This document shows positions 1 to 7,530 of a stretch of 56,592 bases of DNA, piece after piece. Source of the DNA: Sphingopyxis sp. 2PD (lineage in GTDB: Bacteria; Pseudomonadota; Alphaproteobacteria; Sphingomonadales; Sphingomonadaceae); assembly GCF_005503695.1 (NCBI RefSeq), contig NZ_SCMU01000017.1:1-56592 (forward strand), given 5' to 3'. How positions within the stretch are numbered: position 1 is the stretch's first letter; every line of letters starts with the position of its first letter. The position numbers and the translations under genes are program-made. The notes below the pieces were generated by a model. That model did no database searches, was not told the origin of the DNA, and saw only the letters and a program-made list of their open reading frames with translations.

Positions 1-190
1 GTCCCCCTCCCCCAACGGGGGAGGGGGACCACCCGAAGGGTGGTGGAGGGGCACAGGAGGTTACCGCAGCCTCAATCGAATGTGCTGACTTTTCCGAAGA
101 CCGAGCCGTGGAGCACGACTTCGGCGGCAAGGCAAACCGATGGTGCCCCTCCACCAGCTTCGCTGGTCCCCCTCCCCGTTCCGGGGAGGA
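1..190. repeat. Inverted pair of intergenic repeat units
   Basis: The first 56 bases and the stretch at about 142-190 are near reverse complements of each other. Each carries a run of C/G blocks with the shared core GGGGGACCA and TGGTGGAGGGGCA. No convincing coding sequence covers bases 1-345. The arrangement resembles the paired REP/MITE-like elements found elsewhere in this window (for example 2725-2862), but the sequence family is different. The left member begins at base 1, so it may be truncated by the window edge. Confidence 0.7.
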
Positions 191-230
191 TCGCTCCGGC
201 ATCTCCCCACCCCAAAGTAGCCGAGCTCCT

Positions 231-303
231 CGTCATGCCGGACTTGATCCGGGATCCATGACTCCAGCGCCGCGGTGGATCCCGGATCAAGTTCGGGATG
301 ACG
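231..303. repeat. REP-like palindrome (CGTCATCCCGG type)
   Basis: The arm at 231-256 (reading CGTCATGCCGGACTTGATCC and on) is matched in reverse by 275-303, which ends GGGATGACG, with a GC-rich loop between. The outer motif CGTCAT-CCCGG recurs at 12387-12412. It lies just upstream of the DUF2200 gene and overlaps nothing that looks coding. Confidence 0.75.
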
Positions 304-345
304 AAGGGGTGGGCGATGGTTATGGTGTCCAATGTGGAGGCTCCG

Positions 346-696
346 ATGACCAAACACCGCATCTTTTCGATCAGCGTCGCGAGCGTCTATCCGCATTATA
401 TTGCCAAGGCGGAGAAGAAGGGGCGGACGAAGGCCGAGGTCGACGAGATTATTCGCTGGCTGACGGGGTATAGCCAGAAAGCGCTGGAGAGCGAACTGGC
501 GAAGGGGACGAACTTCGAGGATTTCTTTGCGCGGGCGCCGCGGCTGAACCCGGCTCGAGAGCTAATCACCGGGGTGATTTGCGGGATCCGCGTCGAGGCG
601 ATCGAAGACCCGCTGATGCGCGAGCTGCGCTATCTCGACAAGCTGATCGACGAATTGGCGCGGGGGAAGGCGATGGAGAAAATCCTGCGCGGGTAG
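346..696 (+). CDS. DUF2200 family protein
   Basis: Predicted soluble protein of 116 residues starting [10 protein letters not shown]. It matches the DUF2200 family as I know it: the core [18 protein letters not shown] is followed by a conserved [10 protein letters not shown] segment. Members are small cytoplasmic proteins of unknown biochemical function. An in-frame ATG at 298 lies inside the preceding repeat region and gives an atypical N-terminus, so 346 is the better start. No signal peptide or membrane segment is visible. It stands alone between a repeat cluster and a possible small ORF, so context gives no clue to its role. Confidence 0.9.
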   Translation: MTKHRIFSISVASVYPHYIAKAEKKGRTKAEVDEIIRWLTGYSQKALESELAKGTNFEDFFARAPRLNPARELITGVICGIRVEAIEDPLMRELRYLDKLIDELARGKAMEKILRG

Positions 697-708
697 CGGC
701 TTTGATCT

Positions 709-867
709 GTGCTGTTCCCGGTGCCGCCAGCCGATCCGCAACATGTCGATTTCGTTCAGCTGGCGCAGGACAGTATCGCGGCGGCGCGGCGTCGCCGCGA
801 GCATGATGCCGAAGCCGCCTATCTGGTCGCGCTGGGCGTCATGCAGCAGTTTCACGCGCCGTCCTAG
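709..867 (+). CDS. Possible small protein, 52 residues
   Basis: A GTG-initiated frame after an in-frame TGA at 703-705 encodes a 52-residue peptide beginning [20 protein letters not shown] and ending in a helical stretch rich in Ala, Arg and Glu. Third codon positions are almost all G or C, as in neighbouring genes, which is the main reason to suspect coding. It overlaps the 3' end of the convergent LysR gene by 29 bases. No clear Shine-Dalgarno sequence precedes the GTG, and a GTG at 721 is an alternative. I do not recognise a family. Confidence 0.35.
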   Translation: MLFPVPPADPQHVDFVQLAQDSIAAARRRREHDAEAAYLVALGVMQQFHAPS

Positions 868-1744
868 CCTCCTCGTCCGCCACGATTTCACCCGACAGCC
901 ACCCCCGGAACCGCGCCATCGCGTCGCTTTCGGGGCGCGATATCAGGCGAGTGAGCCAATAGCGGCCCGCGTCGATGGTGGCGGCGAACGGTTGGACCAG
1001 AATCTCCGCGGCGAGCTCGCGGGTGAACATGGCGGGCGGGGCGAGGGCGATGCCCTGGCCGGCGGCGGCGGCGGTCGCCATCAGCGCGCTGCTGTCGAAC
1101 ATCGGGCCGCGCAGCAGCGGCGCGACTAGCCCGATGCTGGTAAACCAGCGCGCCCATTCGTCGCTGCGGTACGAACGCAGCAGGCGTTCGGGGATGAGGT
1201 CGGCGGGCGATTGCAGCCGCGCCGCGACGGCGGGGGCGCAGAGCGGTGCGAGCGGGGCGGAGAGCAGGGGCTCGGCGTGGGTGGCGTGCCAGGCGCCATC
1301 GCCGAAGCGGATCGCGAAATCGAGCGCCTCGCCCGCGAGATCGACGCGGTTGTTGTTGGTCGCGATGCGCAGATCGATCGACGGATGCGCGCGCGCGAAG
1401 GCATCGAGGCGTGGGAGCAGCCAGCCGGTGGCAAAGGTGCCGACGACCCCGACCTTGAGCACCTCGCGAAACCGCCCGTCCGCATATTGATCGAGCGTCG
1501 CGGCGACGCGATCGAAGGCGTCGGCGACGACGGGGACGAGCGCCTGCCCCTCGTCGGTGAGCGCGAGGCCGCGCGGCAGGCGGTGGAACAGGCGGGTGCC
1601 GAGGCGGCGTTCGAGCTGCGCCACCTGATGGCTCACCGCGCCCTGGCTGACGCAAAGCTCGATCGCGGCGCGGGTGAAGTTGAGGTGGCGCGCGGCGGCA
1701 TCGAAGGCGCGCAGGGCGTTCAAGGGGAGCTGGGCGCGGTCCAT
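839..1744 (-). CDS. LysR-family regulator, AmpR/GcvA type
   Basis: Protein of 301 residues with an N-terminal winged helix-turn-helix (about residues 8-66; recognition region [17 protein letters not shown]) and a C-terminal effector-binding domain (about 90-295). The opening pattern [20 protein letters not shown] is typical of the GcvA/AmpR branch. It is divergent from the metallo-beta-lactamase gene with 91 bp between the start codons, the classic arrangement in which such a regulator controls the neighbour and itself. The inferred role is control of the adjacent beta-lactamase, possibly in response to cell-wall fragments as for AmpR; the ligand cannot be read from sequence. Confidence 0.9.
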   Translation of the reverse strand: MDRAQLPLNALRAFDAAARHLNFTRAAIELCVSQGAVSHQVAQLERRLGTRLFHRLPRGLALTDEGQALVPVVADAFDRVAATLDQYADGRFREVLKVGVVGTFATGWLLPRLDAFARAHPSIDLRIATNNNRVDLAGEALDFAIRFGDGAWHATHAEPLLSAPLAPLCAPAVAARLQSPADLIPERLLRSYRSDEWARWFTSIGLVAPLLRGPMFDSSALMATAAAAGQGIALAPPAMFTRELAAEILVQPFAATIDAGRYWLTRLISRPESDAMARFRGWLSGEIVADEEARTARETAA

Positions 1745-1759
1745 AGCCTACTATCAATT

Positions 1760-1782
1760 ATTCTCATGGCTTTGTCGAGAAT
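1760..1782. promoter_or_regulatory. Candidate LysR operator in divergent promoter region
   Basis: A perfect inverted repeat, ATTCTC at 1760-1765 and GAGAAT at 1777-1782, separated by 11 bases, lies in the 91-bp gap between the divergent lysR and metallo-beta-lactamase genes. LysR-type proteins usually bind interrupted dyads (T-N11-A) at this position. The spacing here is slightly wider than the canonical box, so binding is inferred. Confidence 0.45.
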
Positions 1783-1835
1783 TCATGCTTTGTCGGGCGC
1801 GCGCGCGCTTGGCATCCTGACTGCGAAGGGAGACG

Positions 1836-2714
1836 ATGATGTTTGAAGCAATCAGCCTGTTGGCCTGGCTCGCCGCGGCGAGCGGGGCGCCGGTTCCGGC
1901 GGTCGATCCGCTGACCCAGCCGATCGTCACGTCGCGCTCGGCAGAGTGGCTGGCGCCCGCGAAGCCGGAGAAAATTCTGGGGAACAGCTATCTGGTCGGG
2001 TTCGGCGGGATGAGCGTCGTGCTGATCGACACCGGCGCCGGGCTGGTGCTGGTCGATGGCGCGCTGCCGCAGGCGGCGCCGGCAATCCTGGCGAACGTCC
2101 GCGCGTTGGGGTTCGACCCCAAAGACATCAAATTTATTCTGAGCACCGAGCCGCATTTCGACCATGCGGGCGGGATCGCGGCGCTGGCGCGCGACACCGG
2201 CGCGACGGTTGTGGCGAGCGCGCGCGGCGCCGAGGGGTTGCGGTCGGGGCGGCACGCCGCCGACGATCCGCAGCTCGCCTATGGCGGCAGATGGCCCGCG
2301 GTCACGACGCCGATGCGCGTGATGGCGGACGGCGAGGTGCTGCGGCTGGGCAAGACCGCGATCACCGCGCATGCGACCCCGGGGCATACGATGGGCAGCA
2401 TGAGCTGGAGCTGGCAGGCGTGCGCCGATGAAGGTGGGGCGGAGGCGTGCAAGGAGATCGTCTTTGCGTCGAGCCTGAACCCGGTGTCGGCGGACGATTA
2501 CAAGTTCAGCAGCGCGGCGGGGGCGCCTTTCGTCGCGGCCTTTGCGCAAAGCTGGCGCACGGTCGAAGCGCTGAAATGCGACATATTGATCGCGGCGCAT
2601 CCCGACAATGCGGGCGAGGGGCGGTATAACGCCAGTCCCGGCGCGTGTCGGAGCTATGCTGATCGGTCGCGTCAGGCGCTCACGAAGCGGTTGGCGGCGG
2701 AGAAGGGGGAGTAG
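1836..2714 (+). CDS. Subclass B3 metallo-beta-lactamase, Glu-type active site
   Basis: Protein of 292 residues with a short hydrophobic N-terminus (probable export signal) and the metallo-beta-lactamase fold. Features specific to subclass B3 are ASSLNPVSADDYKFS near residue 210, ATPGHTMGSM (third zinc-1 His) and the terminal CDILIAAHP. The usual HxHxDH motif reads EPHFDH in STEPHFDHAGG, so the first zinc-1 ligand, His116 in standard numbering, is Glu. B3 enzymes with Glu116 (B3-E, for example SIE-1 from Sphingobium) are known to hydrolyse beta-lactams. A purine-rich GAAGGGAGA precedes ATG 1836; ATG 1839 is an alternative start. It is divergent from an AmpR-like regulator. Confidence 0.9.
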   Translation: MMFEAISLLAWLAAASGAPVPAVDPLTQPIVTSRSAEWLAPAKPEKILGNSYLVGFGGMSVVLIDTGAGLVLVDGALPQAAPAILANVRALGFDPKDIKFILSTEPHFDHAGGIAALARDTGATVVASARGAEGLRSGRHAADDPQLAYGGRWPAVTTPMRVMADGEVLRLGKTAITAHATPGHTMGSMSWSWQACADEGGAEACKEIVFASSLNPVSADDYKFSSAAGAPFVAAFAQSWRTVEALKCDILIAAHPDNAGEGRYNASPGACRSYADRSRQALTKRLAAEKGE

Positions 2715-2724
2715 ATGGGTTTCA

Positions 2725-2862
2725 ATCCTCCCTGTGGCGAAGCCATGGGGAGGGGGACCGCTTGCGAAGCAAGTGGTGGAGGGGCTTTGCGACGGTAGCG
2801 CTACCGCCCCTCCGTCAGCGCTTCGCGCTGCCCCCTCCCCATGGCTTCGCCACAGGGAGGAT
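2725..2862. repeat. MITE-like element with 32-bp perfect inverted ends
   Basis: The left end 2725-2756 (beginning ATCCTCCCTGTGGCGAAGCC) is repeated exactly in reverse complement at 2831-2862. The interior also contains dyads, including GCGGTAGCGCTACCGC-type and CAGCGCTTCGCGCTG-type palindromes. The same end sequence flanks 7304-7462, and a remnant occurs near 27129-27160. No coding potential is seen. It lies between convergent genes. Confidence 0.85.
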
Positions 2863-2869
2863 TTTGGCG

Positions 2870-4084
2870 TTATTTATCCACCACCAGACAGGCTTGCCCG
2901 CTCTTGCTGAGCGCGGCGCAGAAATTGTTGGCTTCACCCTTGTTGGCAAAGCCGCCGGTCTGGAGGCGGGTGACCTTGCCCGTCTTCAGATAGATCGGCT
3001 GGCGCGCGGCGACGGCAGGATGTTTCTTGCCGAGCGATGCCCAGAGATTGCGGGCGTTGGCCTCGACACCAAAGGCGCCGAGCTGGGCGCGCCAGGGGCT
3101 GTTGCCGCCGGTGGGGCGCGCTGGGGTCGGGGTTTCGCGAACCGCGATCGGCGCGTTGTTTGCCGGTTTCGGCTTGGGCGCGGCCGCCGCGGGCGGCTGC
3201 TTTTCGCTGGCGGGCGGCGGGGCATAGGTCGTGCCGGGCTTGCCCTTGGCCGCATCGGCAGCGGCCGTCGCTTCGACGGCGGCGATCGTGGCGGCTTGCG
3301 CGGCGGGTGTCGGCATCGTGGTGGCGTGGGGAAGCGGTTGCTGTTTCTCTGGCGGCACACGCGGCGGTAAGGCGAGCACCGGCGGCGGCGTATAGCTGGC
3401 GCCGGGAACCGAGGCGGGGAGGCTCGCGGTCTTGATCGGTGAGGGCGGGGCGGCGCTGGACGCGGGCGCCGGCGTCGAAGCGGTCACCGCGGCGAGTCGC
3501 GCGCGCGCTTCACTTTTTTCGATCTCGGGCAGCATCGCGAGGCCGCGCTGGCGCTGTTCGAGCGGGATCAGGCTGTCGAGCTGCGCGAGCCGTGCCGAGG
3601 CGATGCCGAGCCCGGCGTCGCTGGCGCGCTTGGTCAGCGCATAGGCGCGGGCCAGATCGCGCGGCGCCAGGTCGCCGTTGAAATGGGCGGTGCCAAGGAC
3701 ATATTGGGCGCGGGGTTCGCCGCGCTCGGCCGAGCGGGTGATGAAGGGCATGGCTTCGTCGCGGCGGTTCGCGGTGAACAGGACGAGGCCGAGATTATCC
3801 TCGGCCTGCAGATGCCCCTGTTTGGCGGCGCGGCGATACCAGGCCTCGGCCTGCGCCAGATCGGTGGGAACGCCGCGGCCGAGCTTGTACGCCTGGCCGA
3901 GATTGAACTGCGCATCGGCATCGCCCGCGAGCGCAGCAGGACGCCATTCGGCGACGGCACCCTGATAGTCGCCGCGCTGCCACGCATCGACGCCGTCCTT
4001 GACATCGGCATGGGCGGGTGCGGCGAGCATCGACGCCGCGAGCAGCGGCAGCGCCAGCGAGACGGCGGTGCGGAAGTGAGGCAT
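2870..4084 (-). CDS. Sel1-repeat and SPOR-domain envelope protein
   Basis: Predicted exported protein of 404 residues. A signal peptide ends near APAHA (residues 1-26). Sel1/TPR-like repeats follow, with the signature DAQFNLGQAYKLGRGVPTD and AQAEAWYRRAAKQG repeats (about 45-165), then a long Pro/Ala-rich linker, and finally a SPOR domain of about 75 residues (WRAQLGAFGVEANARNLW to the end). SPOR domains bind denuded peptidoglycan, often at the septum. The ATG at 4084 has TTGGAG upstream; the longer frame would need a TTG at 4096. It diverges from the ParA gene, and a second SPOR protein lies beyond, suggesting a shared envelope or division role. Confidence 0.85.
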   Translation of the reverse strand: MPHFRTAVSLALPLLAASMLAAPAHADVKDGVDAWQRGDYQGAVAEWRPAALAGDADAQFNLGQAYKLGRGVPTDLAQAEAWYRRAAKQGHLQAEDNLGLVLFTANRRDEAMPFITRSAERGEPRAQYVLGTAHFNGDLAPRDLARAYALTKRASDAGLGIASARLAQLDSLIPLEQRQRGLAMLPEIEKSEARARLAAVTASTPAPASSAAPPSPIKTASLPASVPGASYTPPPVLALPPRVPPEKQQPLPHATTMPTPAAQAATIAAVEATAAADAAKGKPGTTYAPPPASEKQPPAAAAPKPKPANNAPIAVRETPTPARPTGGNSPWRAQLGAFGVEANARNLWASLGKKHPAVAARQPIYLKTGKVTRLQTGGFANKGEANNFCAALSKSGQACLVVDK

Positions 4085-4327
4085 CTTGTTCTCCAATGAC
4101 TGGCATTGCTGCAGTCCCCGACGGCTTTTTAGGGTGGAATGGCTAACAGCGCGTTAGCAACCCGCAGCTTGTGCCATATTTGGTCCATTTCGGGACAGGT
4201 TGATGTTGAACGCTTGTTAACCATGATCGCGAGCGGGCCGTTCACCTTCTTTTTATCATCGTTAACTCAATTTTAGCGCCCCGCATGGCATTCCACCGCC
4301 AATTACTGGTTTTTCAGGGGGACAGCT
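4085..4327. promoter_or_regulatory. Divergent intergenic promoter region
   Basis: A 243-bp gap between the divergent SPOR gene and the parA-like gene. It is noticeably more AT-rich than the flanks and holds TTAACA/GTTAAC-type stretches (4200-4275). No ORF with coding character is present. Promoters for both directions must lie here, but I cannot assign -10 and -35 boxes with confidence. Confidence 0.4.
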
Positions 4328-5050
4328 GTGCGCGTTTTGGCATTGGCTTCACAAAAAGGCGGGTCGGGAAAGACGACCCTGTCGGGGCATCTCGCGGTAC
4401 AGGCGCAGCTGGCGGGCGCGGGCCCGGTTGTCCTGATCGACATCGATCCGCAGGGCTCGCTCGCCGACTGGTGGAACGAGCGCGAGACCGACCTTCCGGC
4501 CTTTGCGCAGACCACCGTCGCGCGGCTGGCATCCGACCTGGAAATCCTGCGTCAGCAAGGGTTTAAACTCGCGGTCATCGACACGCCGCCGGCGATCACC
4601 ATGGCGATCCAGAGCGTGATTTCGGTCGCCGAACTGATCGTCGTGCCGACGCGGCCCTCGCCGCATGACCTGCGCGCCGTCGGCGCCACCGTCGATCTTT
4701 GCGAACGCGCCGGCAAGCCGCTGGTGTTCGTCGTCAACGCCGCGACTCCGAAAGCGAAAATCACCAGCGAGGCCGCGGTCGCGCTGTCGCAGCATGGCAC
4801 CGTGGCGCCGGTCACGCTGCACCACCGCACCGATTATGCGGCGTCGATGATCGACGGCCGCACGGTGATGGAGGTCGATCCCAATGGCCGCTCGGCCGAA
4901 GAGATCCGCCAGCTGTGGACCTATATGAATGATCGGCTGGAAAAGAATTTCCGCCGTACCGTGTTTGCCGCGCCGACCCCGACGCAGGGCAATTATGGCG
5001 CAGTCCGCCCGATGGGCGGTGGCTTTGGCCGCCGCATCGCTGGCCAGTGA
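4328..5050 (+). CDS. ParA-family partitioning ATPase
   Basis: Cytosolic P-loop ATPase of 240 residues. The deviant Walker A box SQKGGSGKTTLSGHLA (residues 8-23) contains the signature lysine, VVLIDIDPQGSLADWW is the A' region, and LAVIDTPP is Walker B. It starts at GTG 4328, seven bases after AGGGGGA. ParA-family ATPases bind DNA non-specifically as ATP dimers and position cargo such as replicons or protein clusters. The next gene encodes a C-terminal ribbon-helix-helix protein, a plausible partner as in ParA/ParG systems. A Gly/Arg-rich C-terminus (GGGFGRRIAGQ) is unusual. SPOR proteins on both sides suggest envelope or division positioning, which is inference. Confidence 0.85.
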   Translation: MRVLALASQKGGSGKTTLSGHLAVQAQLAGAGPVVLIDIDPQGSLADWWNERETDLPAFAQTTVARLASDLEILRQQGFKLAVIDTPPAITMAIQSVISVAELIVVPTRPSPHDLRAVGATVDLCERAGKPLVFVVNAATPKAKITSEAAVALSQHGTVAPVTLHHRTDYAASMIDGRTVMEVDPNGRSAEEIRQLWTYMNDRLEKNFRRTVFAAPTPTQGNYGAVRPMGGGFGRRIAGQ

Positions 5051-5067
5051 CGGGAGGGATGGGAACC

Positions 5068-5748
5068 ATGGGCGAACCGAAACCCCTCGCATCGCTGAGC
5101 GCCGGATTGCTGGCCCGCAAGGGTGGCGCACGGCCCGCCATGCGCCGTCAGCCGCTGGGCAGCGGCCCTGCACCGGTCAACGCCGTCGGCTATGACGATC
5201 TTGGCTGGAACGACATGGGCTATGACGTCGACCCCGATCAGTCGGGCGAACCGGCGCGGATGCTCGATCTGAAGCCGCTGCTCACCGGGTCGGTGCTGGC
5301 CCATAATGCCGAAGCCGAACATGCGGTCGACGACAGCGTCGGCCACGAACTGACCGATGCGATCGCTGAGGATTATGCTGCGGCAGATCATGGTGCCGAG
5401 GCTTTCGAGCCGGAAGTGCATGAAGTGCCCGAAATCGTTCGCCAGCAGGAATCGCTGATCGACCGCGTCGCCGCCGTGGCGCGCAAGGTCGAGGCGCGGC
5501 CCGAGCCGAAAGCGAAGAAGGAAAAGGCGCCGCGTGCCTTGCGGGCCCGCGAAAAGGCGGCGTTCACGCTGCGGCTCGATGCCGAACGGCATCTCAGGCT
5601 GCGGTTGGCGAGCGCGGTGACCAACCGGTCGTCGCAGGTGATCCTGACCGATCTGCTCGACGAATATCTGGCGTCGCTGCCCGAAATCGACGCGATGGCA
5701 AGCCGCCTGCCGGCGGCGCGCCCGACGCGCCAGACGATGCCGCGCTGA
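5068..5748 (+). CDS. ParA-adjacent protein with C-terminal ribbon-helix-helix
   Basis: Protein of 226 residues from ATG 5068, chosen because GGGAGGG lies nine bases upstream; GTG 5047 and ATG 5059 are in frame but poorly placed. The first 150 residues are acidic and probably disordered. The C-terminal 60 contain AAFTLRLDAERHLRLRLASA followed by a second helix ending DLLDEYLASLP, the strand-helix-helix pattern of MetJ/Arc-type DNA-binding domains. It follows parA by 17 bases and is probably co-transcribed. By analogy with ParG or ParB-like adaptors it may link the ATPase to DNA. The fold call is from pattern only. Confidence 0.65.
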   Translation: MGEPKPLASLSAGLLARKGGARPAMRRQPLGSGPAPVNAVGYDDLGWNDMGYDVDPDQSGEPARMLDLKPLLTGSVLAHNAEAEHAVDDSVGHELTDAIAEDYAAADHGAEAFEPEVHEVPEIVRQQESLIDRVAAVARKVEARPEPKAKKEKAPRALRAREKAAFTLRLDAERHLRLRLASAVTNRSSQVILTDLLDEYLASLPEIDAMASRLPAARPTRQTMPR

Positions 5749-5771
5749 ACCAATCAAGAGGGGACCGAGTC

Positions 5772-7163
5772 ATGAACCGCAAGATGCTGATGAACCTCGC
5801 CATGTCGGGCTTTGTCCTGAGCGTTGCGACCGGATGCAGCGGGATGGGGGCGATGGCCGAAGCGCCGTCGCGCGCCGCGGGCAAGCCCGCGCTCGCCGTC
5901 AAATCGGCGACGCAGGCGCGCGCTGCACTGGAAGCCGGGAAGGTCAGCAAGGCGGTCGGCCTGGCCGAAGCCGCGGTGGCGGGAAGCCCGCGCGACGCGA
6001 GCTATCGTGCGCTGCTGGGGCAGGCCTATTTGAACGACGGTCGCTTTGCGTCGGCGACGGCGGCGCTCACCGAAGCGATGGAACTGGGCGCGACCGACAG
6101 CAATACGATCATCGCGCTGACGCTGGCGCATATCGCGCAGGGCAAGGGCGCCGAGGCGATCACGCTGCTCCAGGCGCATCGCGACACCGTACCCGCATCG
6201 GACATCGGACTGGCGCTGGCGCTGGCCGGGGATAGCGAAGGCGCGATTTACGTGCTGACCGACGCGGCGCGCGCGCCCGACGCAAGCGCGCGGACGCGGC
6301 AGAATCTGGCGCTGGCCTTTGCTCTGTCGGGGCGCTGGGCGCAGGCGCAGATTTTGGCATCGCAGGACCTGTCGCCCGCCAAGCTGGAAGCGCGGATGGC
6401 CGAATGGTCGAAGCTTGCCGAAACGCCGAACGCGCAGCTGCGCGTCGCGAGCCTGATCGGTACCAAGGCGCAGAGCGACACCGGGATGCCGGTTCGTCTG
6501 GCGCTGAGCAATTTTGCCGACACCCAGATGGCCGCCGCCGAGGCGCCTGTCGAACTGGCGAGCGCCGATCCGGCGCCAGTCGCCGCCTATGCGCCGCCGC
6601 CGCCGGTGCTGGCGGACGCGAGCAGCGCGATCCGCAGCGTCGAATTGCCGATGCCCGAACGCACCGCCGATGGCGTGGTGCCGGTCACCGAATTGCCGCA
6701 GCCGAAGCCCGCGAGCGAAGTCATCATGGCCGACGCCGCTCCTTACCGCGCCGCGCCGCGCGTCGCGGGCGAGGGACGCATTCGCCCCGCGCAGCAACAG
6801 GCGCTGGAACTGGCGACCGTGCTGATCCCGAAGGCCATCGCGTTCAACGCGCAAAAGCCGTCGGGCTGGGCGGTGCAGCTGGGTGCCTATGACAGCCTGG
6901 GGATCGCCAAGGAAAAATGGGGCGGGCTGAAAAAGCGCAATGGCGTGCTGGCTAATTTCCCGGCATCGAGCCACGCGGCGACGGTGAACGGGCGCACCTT
7001 CTATCGCCTGACCGTCAACGGCCTGGCGACCCGCGCCGATGCGAACAATCTGTGCCGAGAGCTGAAGGCGAAGGGCCAGACCTGCTTCGTCCGCGCGATG
7101 GGCGGCAGCGAAAGCATCCAGTGGGCGGCGAAATCCAGCCCGATGCGGCTTGCTTCGCGATGA
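5772..7163 (+). CDS. TPR/SPOR-domain lipoprotein
   Basis: Protein of 463 residues with a lipoprotein-type signal ending SVATGC (Cys22), so it is probably anchored in the outer membrane. Tetratricopeptide-like repeats cover about residues 40-220 (RALLGQAYLNDGRFASATAA region), followed by a Pro/Ala-rich linker and a C-terminal SPOR domain (SGWAVQLGAYDSLGIAKEKW onward). It lies 23 bases after the RHH gene with AGAGGGGA upstream, so parA, RHH and this gene look like one operon. Together with the divergent Sel1/SPOR gene it suggests a module acting at the division septum; this is inferred from domains, not shown. Confidence 0.85.
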   Translation: MNRKMLMNLAMSGFVLSVATGCSGMGAMAEAPSRAAGKPALAVKSATQARAALEAGKVSKAVGLAEAAVAGSPRDASYRALLGQAYLNDGRFASATAALTEAMELGATDSNTIIALTLAHIAQGKGAEAITLLQAHRDTVPASDIGLALALAGDSEGAIYVLTDAARAPDASARTRQNLALAFALSGRWAQAQILASQDLSPAKLEARMAEWSKLAETPNAQLRVASLIGTKAQSDTGMPVRLALSNFADTQMAAAEAPVELASADPAPVAAYAPPPPVLADASSAIRSVELPMPERTADGVVPVTELPQPKPASEVIMADAAPYRAAPRVAGEGRIRPAQQQALELATVLIPKAIAFNAQKPSGWAVQLGAYDSLGIAKEKWGGLKKRNGVLANFPASSHAATVNGRTFYRLTVNGLATRADANNLCRELKAKGQTCFVRAMGGSESIQWAAKSSPMRLASR

Positions 7164-7196
7164 TTTAAGTTTCCCAGCCTGTCGGCGGGATCGATG

Positions 7197-7231
7197 GAAA
7201 AGGGGCGGGGCCGAGAGGCTGCGCCCCTTTT
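7197..7231 (+). terminator. Rho-independent terminator
   Basis: AAAAGGGGCG and its complement CGCCCCTTTT form a stem ending in a T run, 33 bases after the SPOR lipoprotein stop codon. It would close the parA-RHH-SPOR operon. Confidence 0.75.
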
Positions 7232-7303
7232 CTGTTGGGGCTCACGACGGGATGGGGAGGGGCGTGGCGGCGTGGTGATGGGTACGAGCAGCGGGTTTGC
7301 CTG

Positions 7304-7462
7304 ATCCTCCCTGTGGCGAAGCCATGGGGAGGTGGCAGCGCAAAGCGCTGACGGAGGGGCGATGGCGCTAACGTAGCGGCCCCTTCACCACGCCCTTCGG
7401 GCGCGGTCCCGCTGGCGCTACGCGCCGTCTGCAACTCCCCCATGGCTCCCCCACAGGGAGGA
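7304..7462. repeat. Second copy of the 2725-type MITE-like element
   Basis: The left end matches 2725 onward (ATCCTCCCTGTGGCGAAGCC) and the right end closes with CACAGGGAGGAT in inverted orientation. The interior has diverged and lost several bases relative to 2725-2862. It fills most of the 367-bp gap 7164-7530 between convergent genes; apart from the upstream terminator nothing else is seen there. Confidence 0.8.
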
Positions 7463-7530
7463 TTGGCGCGGATTGCGTCGCGGTGCTGTATTGCGCGGCC
7501 TTCGTCATTCCCCTGAACGCGGTAGCAGCC

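Noticed and set aside
3037..4099. Long open frames on the plus strand opposite the Sel1/SPOR gene
   Set aside because: They are antisense shadows of a high-GC gene with clear domains and give low-complexity Arg/Ala proteins.
4328..5748. Plasmid partition locus indicating an integrated plasmid
   Set aside because: Base composition matches the host, no replication gene is nearby, and SPOR proteins flank it, so a chromosomal cluster is more likely.
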